Below are positions 20,130-31,885 of a DNA stretch of 64,000 bases, piece after piece. Position numbers and translations under genes: made by a program. The notes below the pieces were generated by a model. That model was given only the letters and a program-made list of their open reading frames with translations, was not told where the DNA came from and searched no databases. The stretch is from Portunus trituberculatus (lineage: Eukaryota; Arthropoda; Malacostraca; Decapoda; Portunidae): positions 19,118,436-19,182,435 of the forward strand of contig NC_059300.1 of the NCBI RefSeq assembly GCF_017591435.1. The letters run 5' to 3'. How positions within the stretch are numbered: the first letter of the stretch is position 1; each line of letters opens with the position of its first letter.

Positions 20130-22670
20130 TCTGGTGTCACAGGAGGAGGTAGTAGACACCTACCAAAACAATAATTTACTCGGAGTGAGGTCTAACAGCA
20201 CTAGTTCAGGGGATGCTGTGAACCTTCCTTTAAAGCTAGTTGTGATCTCGCTGAATGTTTCCCTTTGTGTCTCACAACTCTAGGGGGCAGTCACAGCCTG
20301 CCCTCTAAAGACAGCTCTTCTTCACACAAAATTACATGCACTTACCACACACACATCCTTCACTTAAAACTCAAAATTCAAAATGGTGACTCCAAATCCA
20401 GCCTCAGAGTCCCCTTCTAGGGAGGGGACCAAAAATGTCCCCAGGTTGGACTGCTCTCTTGATGACAACCCTATATGTCTTGACACCTCTCCTCTATTAA
20501 ACCTCATCTTCTTTTCCTCACCAAAATACAGTTGTCTGTGGCAACCGACAGTAGCCCCTTTTCTGTTTTCTCCTACTTTCTCTATCCTCATTTTTGCTCC
20601 AAAGCTGGATGTTGTGTCTATGTGTGCAATGACCTATCTTGGTCTCGTGCCCACGTTCTTGAATCTTCTGAGTTTTCCACCATCTGGCTTAGATTCAATA
20701 ATCATTCTCTGACTAAATTTATCTGTGCTGTCTATCTCTCTCCTAACTCCTCTGACTATAGTAAATTGTTTGACTATTTAACTTCCAAAGTGGAGCACAT
20801 TCTGTCCTACCCTTTCGCAGAGATCTCGATCCATCCTTGGAGATTTCAATGTTCACCACCAGCTTTGGCTTTCCTCTTCCTTCACTGACCATCCTGGTAA
20901 ACTAGCCTTCAACTTTGCTATCCTCCATGACCTAGAGCAATTGGTGCAACACCCTACTCGTATTCCTGACTGTCTTGGAGATACGCCCAACATTCTTGAT
21001 TTTTTCCTTACCTCTGATCCTTCTGCTTATACTGTTAACCTATCTTCTCTGTTGGACACCTCTGATCAGAATCTCATTTCTGCATCTTGTCCTATTTCTC
21101 CAATTCCTCCTCAGGATCCTCCAAAACGGAGGTGCCTCTGGCATTTTGCCTCTGCAAGTTGGGGGGACCTGAGGAGGCATTATGCTGCTTTTCCTTGGAA
21201 TCATTACTGTTTCCTTGTCAGAGACCCACCACTTTGTGCTGAACACATAACATAGGTGACAGTGTCTGGCATAGAAGTGTACATTCCTCATTCTTTTTTC
21301 TCAACCTAAACCTTCTAAATCTTGGTTTAACACAGCCTGCTCTCGTGCTACACATGATAGAGAGCTTGCTCACAAAAGATACTTGAGCCTTCCATCTCCT
21401 GAATCTCATACATTTTATATTTCTGCCCAGAATCATGCCAAGTCTGTTCTTCAACTTGCCAAACACTCTTTAATACATAGAAAATGTCAGAAACTTTCAA
21501 ATTCCAACTCCCCTTGTGATTTCTGGCATCTGGCCAAAAACATCTCAACAAATTTACTTCTTCATCTTTCCCTCCTTTATTTCATCCTGATGGCACCACT
21601 GCCATCTCATCTGTCTCTAAAGCTGAACTCTTCTCTCAAACCTTTGCTAACAACTCCACCATGGATGATTCTGGGCTTGTTCTTCCCTCTCCTTTTCCCT
21701 ATGACTATTTCATACCTACAATTAAAGTTTTTCCATGCCTTCGCTGGCCTAAACCATCGGAAGGCTGGCTTATGGACTTGATGGGGTCCCTCCTATTGTT
21801 CTCAAAATTTGTGTTTGCCTGGCAAAACTCTTTCAACAATGTCTATCGACTTCTACCTTTCTTGCTGGAAGTTTGCCTACATTCAGCGTGTTCCTAAAAA
21901 GGATGACTGTTCTTATCCCTGTAACTACCGACATATAGCTTTAATCTCTTGCTTGTCGAAAGTTTTTGAATCAATCCACAATAGGAAGATTCTTAAACAT
22001 CCCAATTAATATCCTCGGTCTGTCCTTTACTCATAATCTTAACTAGAAACTTCACATACCATCTCTTACTGAAGCAGCTTGTATGAAGTTAGGCGTTCTG
22101 CGGCGTCTCTGTTTTTTTCTCATTGCTCCAACTATTTACTCTTATATATAGTACTCTTTGCATGTTTCAGGGGGTTCCACTCATAAAGCTTTATTAGATA
22201 TGGTGGAATCAACAGCTTTTCATCTAATCAACTCCCCTCCTCTGACTGACTGTCTTCAGTCTCTTTCTCACTGCCGAAATGTTGCATCCTTTTCTATCTT
22301 CTATTGCTATTTTCATGCTAACTGTTCTACTGATCTTGCTAGCTGCATGCCTCCACTCCTCCTGCAGCCTCGCTGCCCAAGGCTTTCTTCTTCCTCTCAT
22401 CCCTATTCTGTCCAACCCTCTAATACAGGAGTTAACCAGTACTCTCAATTATTCATACCTTTCACTGGTAAACTCTGGAACTCCCTACCTGCTTCTGTAT
22501 TTCCATCTTCCTACAACTTGACTTCTTTTAAGAGAGAGGTGTCAAGACATTTGTCCCAGGCTTTCGGCTAATTCTTTCTAATCTTTTGGGGAGACTGCTG
22601 TTCCAGTGGGCCTTTTTTTCTAATGTTTTGTTGCCCTTTGCAGCTTTCCCTCTTGCATGTAAAAAAAAAA
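20130..22670 (+). mobile_element. Jockey-like LINE (family D), internally deleted, poly(A) tail
   Basis: Plus-strand non-LTR element. Endonuclease-type fragments are at about 20530-21260 (FDYLTSKVEHILSYP, then GDFNVHHQLWLSS in another frame, and PTRIPDC near 20950). RT fragments run from 21290 to 22010. Then the palm is missing and the sequence jumps to the 3' end (22160-22571, with LWNSLPASVFPSSYN). It ends in A(10) at 22661-22670, abutting the recombinase of DIRS-like element A. Many frames are broken. The same family recurs at 19030, 29993-33590 and 35986-36556. Confidence 0.8.
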
Positions 22671-25170
22671 GAACACCGAGGCTCAGTAACAGACACCAAA
22701 AAGCGGGAGCATCTGGGATGACAATTTCTGGTCCTATGAAGGTACTCCCTATTGGCTCTGACTAGGTATAAAAGCCTATCCCCTTCTGAGTCAACCAAGT
22801 ACTCCGTAAGAGCAGGAATGGTGAAGTTGGACTGAGATTCATCACCTGGAACTTGAGTCTTCACTAGAAAATCAGGAGCTAAAGAAAAAGTCATAGAAGA
22901 CCAACCGTTAGAGTGACAAACTTCCGCTGAAAACCTATGCAGTTCGATAACTCAATGAGCAGACGCTAAAGCCAAAAGAAAAGAAGATTTTAGTGCAACA
23001 TTCCTCAATGAAGCCAAACAAAGAGGCTCATAAAGGGATTTCATTAATGACTGTAAAACTAACAACAAGTACTGCGCAGGAATGCGTGGTGAACAGGGAA
23101 GAGCCGACTTGGCAAGTCCCCGAAACAAAGCTGACAAATCCAAATCCTGTGAGATATTCAAGCCAGCCTGCTGGAAAATTGAGGCCAAAGCTGAACAATA
23201 CCCCCTAATGGATGGAAAGGACAAATGCTTTGTGTCCTAAAGAAAAATAAAATAAAAAAGTCTGCTAAGTTCATCACAGAGATGGAAAAAAGATAACAAC
23301 CTCTCAACTCACCAACCATAAAAGAAAAACCGCTCTGCCTGATAAATTCTGGCAGAGGACTGTCTAACTGGATGGGCCATACATCTAGCAGCCTTCCACG
23401 AAAAGCCTCTCTTTTGGAAGAGATGCTGAGAGTCTCTATGCTTGAAGGTGCAGTGTCTCTGGAGACTTGTGAAAGAGGTGGTAATGAGGCTGGCATAGCA
23501 GAGAGGCCCATGAAGGCAACACTCGAGGATGGTCCAACAACAGACTCAGAAGCAGAGGAAACCAGTCTGCCTGATGCCACCATGGGACAATCAAAGTTAA
23601 GGAAGTACAAGCAGACCCTCTGATCTGAACCAGCACCAAATGAATCTGAGAGAAGGGAGGAAAAGCATACAGATCCAACCCCTCCCATGGAAAGGCAAAC
23701 ACATCCTCTTTCCAAGCTCCTGGGTCTGGCAGGGGAGACAAATACAGAGGTAACTGGTGATTTAAGGACATTGCAAACAGATCCACCTGCGATGTGCACC
23801 ACATCTGGAAGACCTGCCTGCACACTAATGGATGTAGAGTCCACTCTGACCCCACACACTCGTGACCGAGAATGTCCACCACTGCATTGCATCATCCCGG
23901 CATGAACCTGGGGCGAAGAGAGGCTGAGTTGTCCTTGCACCACCGCAAATGTCCCCCGGCAGACCCAACAGAGACTCGGAATGAGTGTCCCCTGAGTTCC
24001 ATAAATAGGCCACCAATTTCGAATTGTCTGACATGAGAGACACCACTGTGCCTGACAATTCCTGCTGAAAGGACTGCAGAGCCTAGAAAACAGCCATCAT
24101 CTCCAGGTGGTTGATGTGAAACCTCTGCTCCTGTGGAGACCACACTCCTGAGATGAAAGAGTCCCCCAGATGAGCACCTCAACTGTGAAGGGATACGTTG
24201 AAAAACAGAGACTGTTCCGGAGGAGCCATCACAAAGAGAGATCCCCTGAGAAGATGACCCAGATCCATCCATCACGAGGGTCTGCTTGACACAGCTGTAA
24301 AGGAGGAATCTGCCACCAGGGTGGCTCTGATGCTGCCCTCTAGTATTTCTTCAGGCACCACTGAAGGGACAAAGAGTGTACTTGGTCACCCAGGACCAGT
24401 CTCTCCAAGGAAGCCAGATGACCCAGGAGTGAACTCCATAGAGACACCATAGGGGCTCTGTGATCTAGAAAACTCTTTGGCACAGACAGAAATCAGCTGA
24501 CCCTTTTTGGCCATGGAAAACCCAGAGCCCTTACTGAATCCAGCACCATGCCCAGGTACTGTTTCCTTTGGCTGGATACCAGGTCTAATTTGGACAGATT
24601 GATCTGAATACCCAACTGAGCACACAGCCACAAGACAGCCCAGGTGGCACCTATGCGCTCCTGAGAGTGGGCCCTGTGACTAGCCAATTGTCCAGGTAAA
24701 GGTGCAGGGAGATATCATGTCAATGAACCCATGAAGATACTGGCACCATCACCTTGGTAAAGACCTGCAGGGCAGCGGTGAGGCCAAAACAAAACTTTGA
24801 ACTGAAAAACCTTGTCTTGCCAAATGAACTGCAAGTACTTGCAAGAACAAGGGTGGATTTGAACTTAGAAATACACGTTCCTCAGATACAGAGACACCAT
24901 CCAATCCCCCATGTTTATAGACTCCAAAACTGATGCTGCCATCTCCATTGAGAAGGGACTGACCACTAAAAACTTGCTCAAATTTGAGAGGTCGAACACA
25001 GGTCTCCAACCCCCTGTTAACTTGTGTAAGAGGAACAGACAGGCATAAAAGCCATTTAGCTTGCTGACCACAAGCTCCATGGTCCTTTTGGCCAACATGT
25101 CCTGCACCATTAAGTCCAAGGTCACATGACAATCCGAGAAGAGAAGGAGATGGAGAAGGAAAGGGGAAGC
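22671..25170 (-). mobile_element. DIRS-like element A: RT, RNase H, truncated tyrosine recombinase
   Basis: Minus-strand YR retrotransposon. RT near 25130-24850 has KLNGFYACLFLLHKLTGGWR, then FSMEMAASVLESINMGDWMV. RNase H near 24060 has LMSDNSKLVAYLWNSGDTHS. A VDLFA...LYAFPPFS block is near 23770-23680. The recombinase at about 23220-22690 has VLQSLMKSLYEPLCLASLR. The recombinase is cut at 22671 by the LINE tail, before its HxxR and Tyr boxes. The box-I Arg codon position reads TGA (22952-22954). Frames are heavily broken. Its gag may be the segment at 33600-35985. Confidence 0.85.
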
Positions 25171-25576
25171 CTGTCTCCTCTTACTTGGATGGGCTGAATA
25201 ATAGCCTTAGGCTCCTGGCCTCAGCTGTTAATTACGTGAATCAGCTACGCAAGGATGTGGCTAAAATTCATGTCAATGACTCGGCACTTGCCAAATTGTG
25301 CAAATGGGACTGTGAAGTTGGAAGAGAAGATTTATTTCCCTTTAATGTCACGAAGAAGTGTGACAAGATTCGCCGAACAAGGAAGCTGGGAAGGCCTTCA
25401 TTCCGCCCCCATAGGACTTCTGCTTCAAGGAGGTTTACCCCATACAGCCAGTCCTTTGGCAGTCCAGCAACCCTCCACAGTCAAGGCTGAGGTCTACTTC
25501 TAGGCCTTTTTTAGGGCAGAAGGCTTTACAAGAATCGCCAGTAGGTACTTTTCCAGTAAGTACCATTACCTTTCCC

Positions 25577-26441
25577 TTGCTGAATACCCCAAATAATTTT
25601 GTTAGTGGTAAGATTTTTGCAGCCAGACAAATTTGGCAGGACTTATCTACAGATCAGTGGATCCATGATGTTGTCCATGGTAAGATTTTTCAGTTCCATA
25701 CCCTTCCTACTCAAACGGTGCTGCCTGGACCTCTGGATCTCTCTGCTTCTGATCGCTCTGCATTAGACACTGCCATGCTGGAGTTTATTAGGCGGGGAGT
25801 GGTTGAAGTCTGTGACACTTATTCCAATCAAGGCTTCTTTTCCAACATTTTTCCTACTATAAAGAAGGATGGTACAGCCAGAGTTATTCTGAACCTCAAA
25901 GAACTAAATGAATTTATTCCCCATATACATTTTAAAATGGATACTCTTAAAGAGGTCATACATTTAATTCAACACAACTGCTTTTTTTGCTACCTGTGAT
26001 TTTAAAGATGCTAATTTTTCAGTTTTTGTTAGGCCTGAAGATAGGAAATGGCTTAGATTCTTTTGGAAGGGTCAACCTTATCAATTTACCTGTTTGCCGC
26101 AAGGCTTAACTTCTGCTCCTCGGATCTTTACCAAGCTCCTTAAACCAGTTCTCTCACACCTGCATAAACTTGGAATTACTGTGGTCTCATACATTGATGA
26201 TTGCATTTTTATTGCAGCCTCTAGCAAGGAACTCCAACAACATGTCTGTTATGTCTTACACCTTTTTGATTCTGTGAGTCTCACAGTTAATGCATTAAAA
26301 TTATCTCTAGACCCTTCCCAAGAGGTGGATTTCCTTGGGGTTGTGTTGAACTCAGTTAATATGACAGCTACCTTAGTCTCATATAGAAAAGAATGGATTA
26401 AAGCAAAAGGCTTACAATTATTACAGGGTGACATTACATGA
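25577..26441 (+). pseudogene. DIRS-B reverse transcriptase
   Basis: Typical DIRS RT order: PTIKKDGTARVILNLKELNE near 25855-25910, a palm motif in the CDFKDANFSV frame near 25995 after a frameshift, LPQGLTSAPRIFTKLLKP near 26090, and the catalytic YIDD near 26190-26201. The thumb (VDFLGVVLNSVNMTATL) follows. A frameshift near 25985-26000 in a T run breaks the frame. It copies the element RNA into DNA. Confidence 0.85.
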
Positions 26442-27157
26442 CTTAGCTTCTTTCATTGGTTTGGCCATGGCTGCTGACCAGGAGGTGGAACTTGCCCCTC
26501 TCAGATACAAGTGTCTGGAGATAATCAGGAACAGGGAACTGGCCTGCAATTATGGTAACTACCTTTCAGAGGTTAGTTTGGACTCCCATGCCTTAGGTAT
26601 CATCAAATGGTGGGTTTACAACATAGATTCCCAGACTAAGTCTCTGCGCTCCTCCCCCCCTCTCTTTGAGTTGTTTGCTGATGCGTCTTTGACAGGCTCG
26701 GGTGCGTCTGTGGGACCATCTAAGACAGGTGGCCACTAGGCCCATAACTGCTTAGAGTTGAAAGCTATTCTCTTTGGTTTACAATCCCTTTGCAGGAAGT
26801 ATAGACGTTCACATCTGTTTTCGCTCTGACAACACTACTGCCATCGCTTGTCTGAACCGCTCTGGAAGCACAAAGTTTAACCTTAATACTTTAACAGGCG
26901 AAATTTTTTCATGGGCTGAGTCACGTGGCATTACATTATCAGCAGAATTTGTCAAGGGACTTCACAATATAGATGCTGATAAGGAATCTAGATTAAAAAA
27001 TATTGATACTGAATGGATGCTGCTGCCCCATATTTTCAGAAAGCTCTGTCAGATACTTTTTACGCCAGAAATTGACTTATTTGCTTCTAGGCTCAATGCT
27101 CAAGTGGCTTCTTATGTTTCTTGGAAACCATATCCTAATATTAATATCATATATTAA
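26428..27157 (+). pseudogene. DIRS-B RNase H and following domain
   Basis: Contains LFELFADASLTGSGASVG near 26665 (first Asp), RSDNTTAIACLNRSGSTKFN near 26822 (Asp), the DADKESR end near 26975 and then EIDLFASRLNAQVASYVSW near 27070. A stop at 26737 and frame changes break it. The LFASRLN block after RNase H is usual in DIRS-like elements. Confidence 0.8.
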
Positions 27158-27289
27158 TGCCTTCACTCTTGACTGGTCCAACAGGAGCTTATATGCCTTT
27201 CCTCCCTTCAGCATGATTTCCAGGGTTTTGAAGAAACTTCAGGAATCCCAGGTGACCCTGCTTGCTGTTCTTCTGCTATGGCCAACTCA

Positions 27290-29452
27290 GGCATGGTTTC
27301 CGGTCGCTCTCCACTTACTGGCTCGACCTCCCCTCATACTTCTTCGGCACCGTTTGATTCTACCACAAGATCCAACTCTTACACACCCACGGGGTCGCAA
27401 CCCGGTACTAGCTGCAATGCTATTATCAGGAGATCCTTTGAAAACCGAGGACTTTCGCCAGAGATTGCCTGATTTCTCATTGGATTATGGAGGCAAGGTA
27501 CTTTACTACAATATAAGCCACATATCAACAGATGGGTGTCTTTTTGCTTCAGCAGGGAAGTTGATCCTTTTCAGCCACCTTTAGCCTCCTTCTTGAACTT
27601 CCTTTTGCTGGAGTTTAGGAAAGGAGAGGGACGTAGCTATAACATAACATAACATAACATAAATAATAGGATAACAAAGGGCCACCAGGGCCCATCTAGG
27701 TTATCTTGTATCAGTCGCACAGCGACCTCGTCATCAGTACTTAAAGATACACTTACAAGTACACAATACATTATATACTAATTCTAAATATTTGGGCCAT
27801 TAATAGGGCTAAGTCCTGCAACGAATTTCTCTACAATCTGTGATCCCCATACATGGGGATCATGTCTTGTTTAACTATAGTAAATTTCTTATAAAAACTA
27901 TCATGCAGCGCAATACATAATTACAAATCTAATAAATTTAAGTGCTTATCTAATTTGTTTTCAAACATTGTCAAACAAGTGCTATTTACAACCCTCTCTG
28001 GCAATGCATTCCAGAAGTCTACCACCCTATGACTAAAGAAATATTTTCTTATATCTAACCTGCAGCCTTGCTTTAAAATCTTCCTGCCATGATTTCTAGT
28101 CCTACTTCCCTCCTCTAATATAAAGAAAAATCTCACATCTATGTAGTTTGTAACTGAGAACATTTTAAATAACTCTATCATATCCCCTCTTATACATCTC
28201 CTCTCAAATGAAAACATGTTAATTCCTTTAATCTATCTCTATACTCCAGGCGCTTTAATGCTGGTATCATCCTAGTTGCTCTTCTCTGAACTGCTTCTAA
28301 CATGTTGATATCCTGCCTATAATGGGGTGACCAGGCCTGTATGCAATACTCTAAATAGGGCCTAACATAGGAATTATATAAGCTACGCACCACTTCCTTA
28401 CTTTAATAACTAACATTTCTATTTATAAAACCCAGGATCCTATTTGCCCTATTTCTTGCTTCTAAACATTGCTTTGAAAATTTCATAGTCCTGTCTATCA
28501 CTACTCTTAAATCCTTTCCCTCCTCTACCGCCTCTAGCCAACATCCCTCCATCTCATAGCTAAAATTTGTGCTGTCTTTACCTAAATGCATAACCTGACA
28601 CTCTTCAGAATTAAACTCCATCTGCCACCTGTCTGCCCATGCTATCAGCCTGTCCAGGTCTCGTTGTATTCTGTAATTGTCCTTTTCACCCTGAAAAGTT
28701 CTATGAATACCATCTGTTCTCCAATTTCAGCTATGGCTCAGATAAATGACAGTCCTGCAGGACAGCACCCACTAGTCAGTAGATTCCTGAAGTCAGTCTT
28801 CCAGGAGAGGCCTTCCTTTCCCCGCGGTTCTACCACCTGGGACTCTGATATTGTGCTCACTTATATTAAGTCTTTGGGACCAAACTCTTCTTTGTCAAAT
28901 TTACAATTGTCCAGGAAACTTACAGTCTTGATGCTGTTGCTCTCTGGCCAATGTGGCCAGACCCTACACCTGCTGGATATTAGAAATATGACACTTTCTG
29001 ACACAAAAATTTTCTTCATAATAGGCGACACACTGAAAACCTCTCGGCCAGGTTCCCATCTGTCAGAATTATGCTTTGTGCCTTACCCTCTTGATAAGCT
29101 GGTATGTGTTCACACTACTATCAGAGATTACCTAGACAGAACTTTGCCCTATAGAGGAATAACTACTTCTTTTTTCCTAACAGCAAAACGCCCCTACCAT
29201 ATGGCCTCTCGGGACACATTAAGACGGACTCGGGATATGATGATAGCCGCTGGTATTGACCTCTCACTTTTTTCTCCACATTCCACCAGATCAGCATCAT
29301 CTAGTAAAGCGGCTTTGAAGTTGCCTCTCTCCACTATTTTGTCCACTGTTGGCTGGTCTAGAGAGTCTACTTTTGCCAAGTTTTATAAGAGACCTTTGGA
29401 GGACCATGGGCGGTTTGCCACAGCAGTTCTGACTGCTGGTGATGAAGACTAG
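27290..29452 (+). pseudogene. DIRS-B tyrosine recombinase, split by a LINE
   Basis: The N-terminal part up to 27640 (ending GEGRSY) and the C-terminal part from about 28697 to 29452 are separated by a 1052-bp reverse LINE. The C-terminal part keeps SPHSTRSASSSKAAL (HxxR, near 29275-29290) and FAKFYKRP (nucleophilic Tyr, near 29380). Box I reads GQCGQTLHLL: the position that is Arg in related elements is a TGT Cys codon (28952-28954), compatible with CGT to TGT decay. In an intact element this enzyme would integrate circular DNA. Confidence 0.85.
27641..28692 (-). mobile_element. CR1-type LINE (family F), 5' truncated copy
   Basis: Minus-strand copy of the 3' half of the LINE at 44479-46675. 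It contains the RT thumb (QVMHLGKDSTNF..., ..EEGKDLRVVIDRTMKFSKQC), NSYVRPYLEYCIQAWSPHY and the 3' end with tandem TTATG units (27641-27660, seen as AACAT). It is inserted in the recombinase of DIRS-B. The flanking DNA gives only an ambiguous short CTAT duplication. Confidence 0.88.
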
Positions 29453-29520
29453 ACATGGAGGTTCCACGTTTGAAACTCCTTTTTTGTAAACACTTCTGTT
29501 TAGCTGTGTTGTTGCTTGAC

Positions 29521-29521
<1 letters not shown>

Positions 29522-29602
<81 letters not shown>

Positions 29603-29608
29603 TTTTTT
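29522..29608. repeat. (TA)n then T(n) tract
   Basis: About 63 bp of TA dinucleotides followed by about 24 T, in the 3' untranslated part of DIRS-B. Confidence 0.95.
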
Positions 29609-29726
29609 CCCCCTTCTACTACACACAATCTGTTCTGGTGTGCATTGAGTATATGGTATATTATATTGCATTACATGTGATTCAACTGTTAGAGTTTCGT
29701 TTAAATGTCGTGAAGTGAAGTTGTAA

Positions 29727-29990
29727 GATTAAACAAGTACTTACCAAGTATGAAGTTTGATCATAATTTCACAAACATTTAAACTGCGTCACTGAGGTAT
29801 TAAATGCCCTCCCTGTCCCTCCCTTTCTGTTTTTTTAAATGGCCAGCTGCTTCCTCCAACCCATTTTTTTCTGAAGGACTGACATGAGGCGCACACGGCG
29901 AGCATCTCATTTAATACCTCAGTGACGCAGTTTAAATGTTCATGAAATTATCATCAAACTTCATACTTGGTACGTACTCGTTTAATCTTA
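29727..29990. repeat. Inverted repeat, about 80-bp arms (DIRS-B right end or MITE)
   Basis: Arms at 29727-29808 and 29908-29990 are near-perfect inverted copies (TAAGATTAAAC... and ...GTTTAATCTTA) separated by about 100 bp. They lie about 275 bp after the recombinase stop, as the inverted repeats of DIRS-C lie about 200 bp after its stop. I favour a DIRS terminal structure. An independent MITE is the alternative. Confidence 0.7.
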
Positions 29991-30522
29991 CAATTAAGTT
30001 GTAGTAAAGATGGAAATACAGAAGCAGGTAGAGATTGAGTTCCAGAGTTTACCAGTGAAAGGTACGAATGATTGAGAATACTGGTTAACTCTTGTATTAA
30101 AAGGTTGGACAGAATGGGGATGAGAGGGAGAAGAAAGCCTTGTGCAGCAAGGCTGCAGGAGGAGGGGAGGCATGCAGTTAGCAAGATCAATAGAGCAGTA
30201 AGCATGAAAATACCAATAAAAGATAGAAAGAGATGAAACATTTCAGGAGTGAGAAAAAGGCTGAAGACAGTCAGTTATAGGAGGGGAGTTGATGAGACAA
30301 ATAGCTCTTGATTTCACCCTATCTAATAAACCTGTATGAATGGAACTGTCCCCCCCCCCAACAAGTGAAAAGTACTCCATACAAGGATGGATATGGCCTT
30401 TGTACAGAGTTAGTAGTTCAAGGGGTGAGAAAAACTAGCAGAGACACTGCAGAATGCCTAACTTTATAGAAGCTGTTTTAACAAGAGATGAGATGTGAAG
30501 TTTCTAGTTAAGATCTTGAGTA

Positions 30523-30758
30523 CAGTCAACCCTCGGCTATCGCGACTTCGGCTATCACATTTTATTGCTATCACGCACCCATGAAAAGCTGCTCAAATTT
30601 CATTATCGCGATCTCAGATGTCTGCTATCGTGAGCCCAGCCATGACGTCACGGATTATCTGAGCACTCATTGACCAAAACCGCCTTTCCGCCAAGATCAA
30701 TTCGGCTATGGCATGGCTATTTCGGCCCCAATTGGGCGCGATAGCCGAGGGTTAACTG
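30523..30758. mobile_element. 236-bp TIR MITE (pogo/Tigger-like), TA duplication
   Basis: Begins CAGTCAACCCTCGGCTATCG and ends with its near-perfect inverse (CGATAGCCGAGGGTTAACTG). It is flanked by TA at 30521-30522 and 30759-30760. No coding capacity, so it would need a transposase supplied elsewhere. Confidence 0.88.
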
Positions 30759-31280
30759 TAAAGGACAGACTGAGGATATCTAGTGTGGAAGATGGGAAAC
30801 AGTTGAGTGTCATTGAAGAAGACGGGATAGTTGTCTGGAAAGTTGTGACGAGTTGATAGATGAAGGAATTGAGTTTTGTGGCGTTCTGTGGTGTCCCTGC
30901 ATGATCTGTTGACTTTCTGAAGGATTGTCATCTTTGAAAGGATGTGGAAAAATGTAGGGTGGTATCATCAGCTTAGGAGTGGATAAGGCAAGAACTTTGG
31001 TTAAGAAGGTCATTAATGAATAATAAGAGAGTAGGTGATAGGAGAGAACCCTGGGGAACACCACTGTTAATATATTTAAGAGAAGACTGGTGGCTGTCTA
31101 CCACAGCTGCAATAGAAAGGTGGGAAAGGAAACTTGAGATAATGTTACAGAGATAAGGATAGAAACCATAGAAGGACAGTTTTGAAATCAAAGCTTTGTG
31201 CCAGACTCTATCAAAAGCTTTTGATATGTCTAATGGAACAGTAAAAGTTTCTTCAAAACCCCTAAAAAAGGATGACCAAG

Positions 31281-31885
31281 TGTTACGGCCCGCCCGTAAC
31301 ATACTCCACTACCATCACCTCCTCCGCTTGTTACCTCGTTCGCCACCTCTCCACCTCCCCTTCCACATCACCGTCTCATGAACTTTCCACGTCACCGTCT
31401 CATGAAGCCCCGCTACTGTCCCGAAGTTGGATTCACGCGGCCCCATTCGACTCAAGCGGAAGTGTCAAGCAAGCTCCCCTGACTTCTGGAAGTCAGTCGA
31501 GGTCAAGGCCTCAACCAGTGAACACAACGCCTCTTGGATCAACCTCACCCAGCACTTCACCACTGCGACACCTCATAAGTATCACTTCCCCTCATCTCGT
31601 GTTTTCCACATTGCCTCCATATAGGATTAGTATTATTGTTAGGTATTAAGTTGGGTTCTTTATTGTTGTTTATTTATGTGTTATATGTATATGTGTATGT
31701 CATTTTCATGTGTTTCATGTTATATCTATATGTGTATGTCAGTTTCATTATTGGGTTATTAAATAGCTTCTTAAGTGCCCCCCTTTGCATTTCCTCACCA
31801 GTTGAACCTGCAGTGTTTTTTTTTATTGTTATTGTTCACCGGCTCCCCGATGCCAATCTTACCCGTTTAACCGGTGCACGTAACA
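31281..31885 (+). repeat. Gypsy-1 family solo LTR
   Basis: 605-bp LTR beginning TGTTACGGCCCGCCCGTAAC and ending CGTAACA, clearly homologous to 532-1188 but with indels and substitutions, so older. It is flanked by a perfect 5-bp duplication CCAAG (31276-31280 and 31886-31890). This shows that the family duplicates 5 bp and that this copy lost its interior by LTR-LTR recombination. Confidence 0.95.

Larger units (their letters stand above)
25171..29990 (+). mobile_element. DIRS-like element B, 5' truncated, with LINE insertion
   Basis: Plus-strand YR retrotransposon beginning within the C-terminus of gag (from 25185), head to head with element A. RT lies at about 25577-26440, RNase H at 26430-27160 and tyrosine recombinase at 27290-29452, the last split by a reverse CR1 LINE at 27641-28692. 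Near the right end are a (TA)n/T(n) tract and an inverted repeat at 29727-29990 that is probably the terminal structure. No left terminal repeat is visible. Confidence 0.85.

Noticed and set aside
22671..25170. Host gene with a recombinase or phage-integrase domain
   Set aside because: RT, RNase H and recombinase on one strand in DIRS order, with stops, mark it as a dead retrotransposon.
27641..27660. Telomere-like short tandem repeat (AACAT)
   Set aside because: It is the TTATG tail of a LINE seen in reverse. The same tail sits at 46651-46675.
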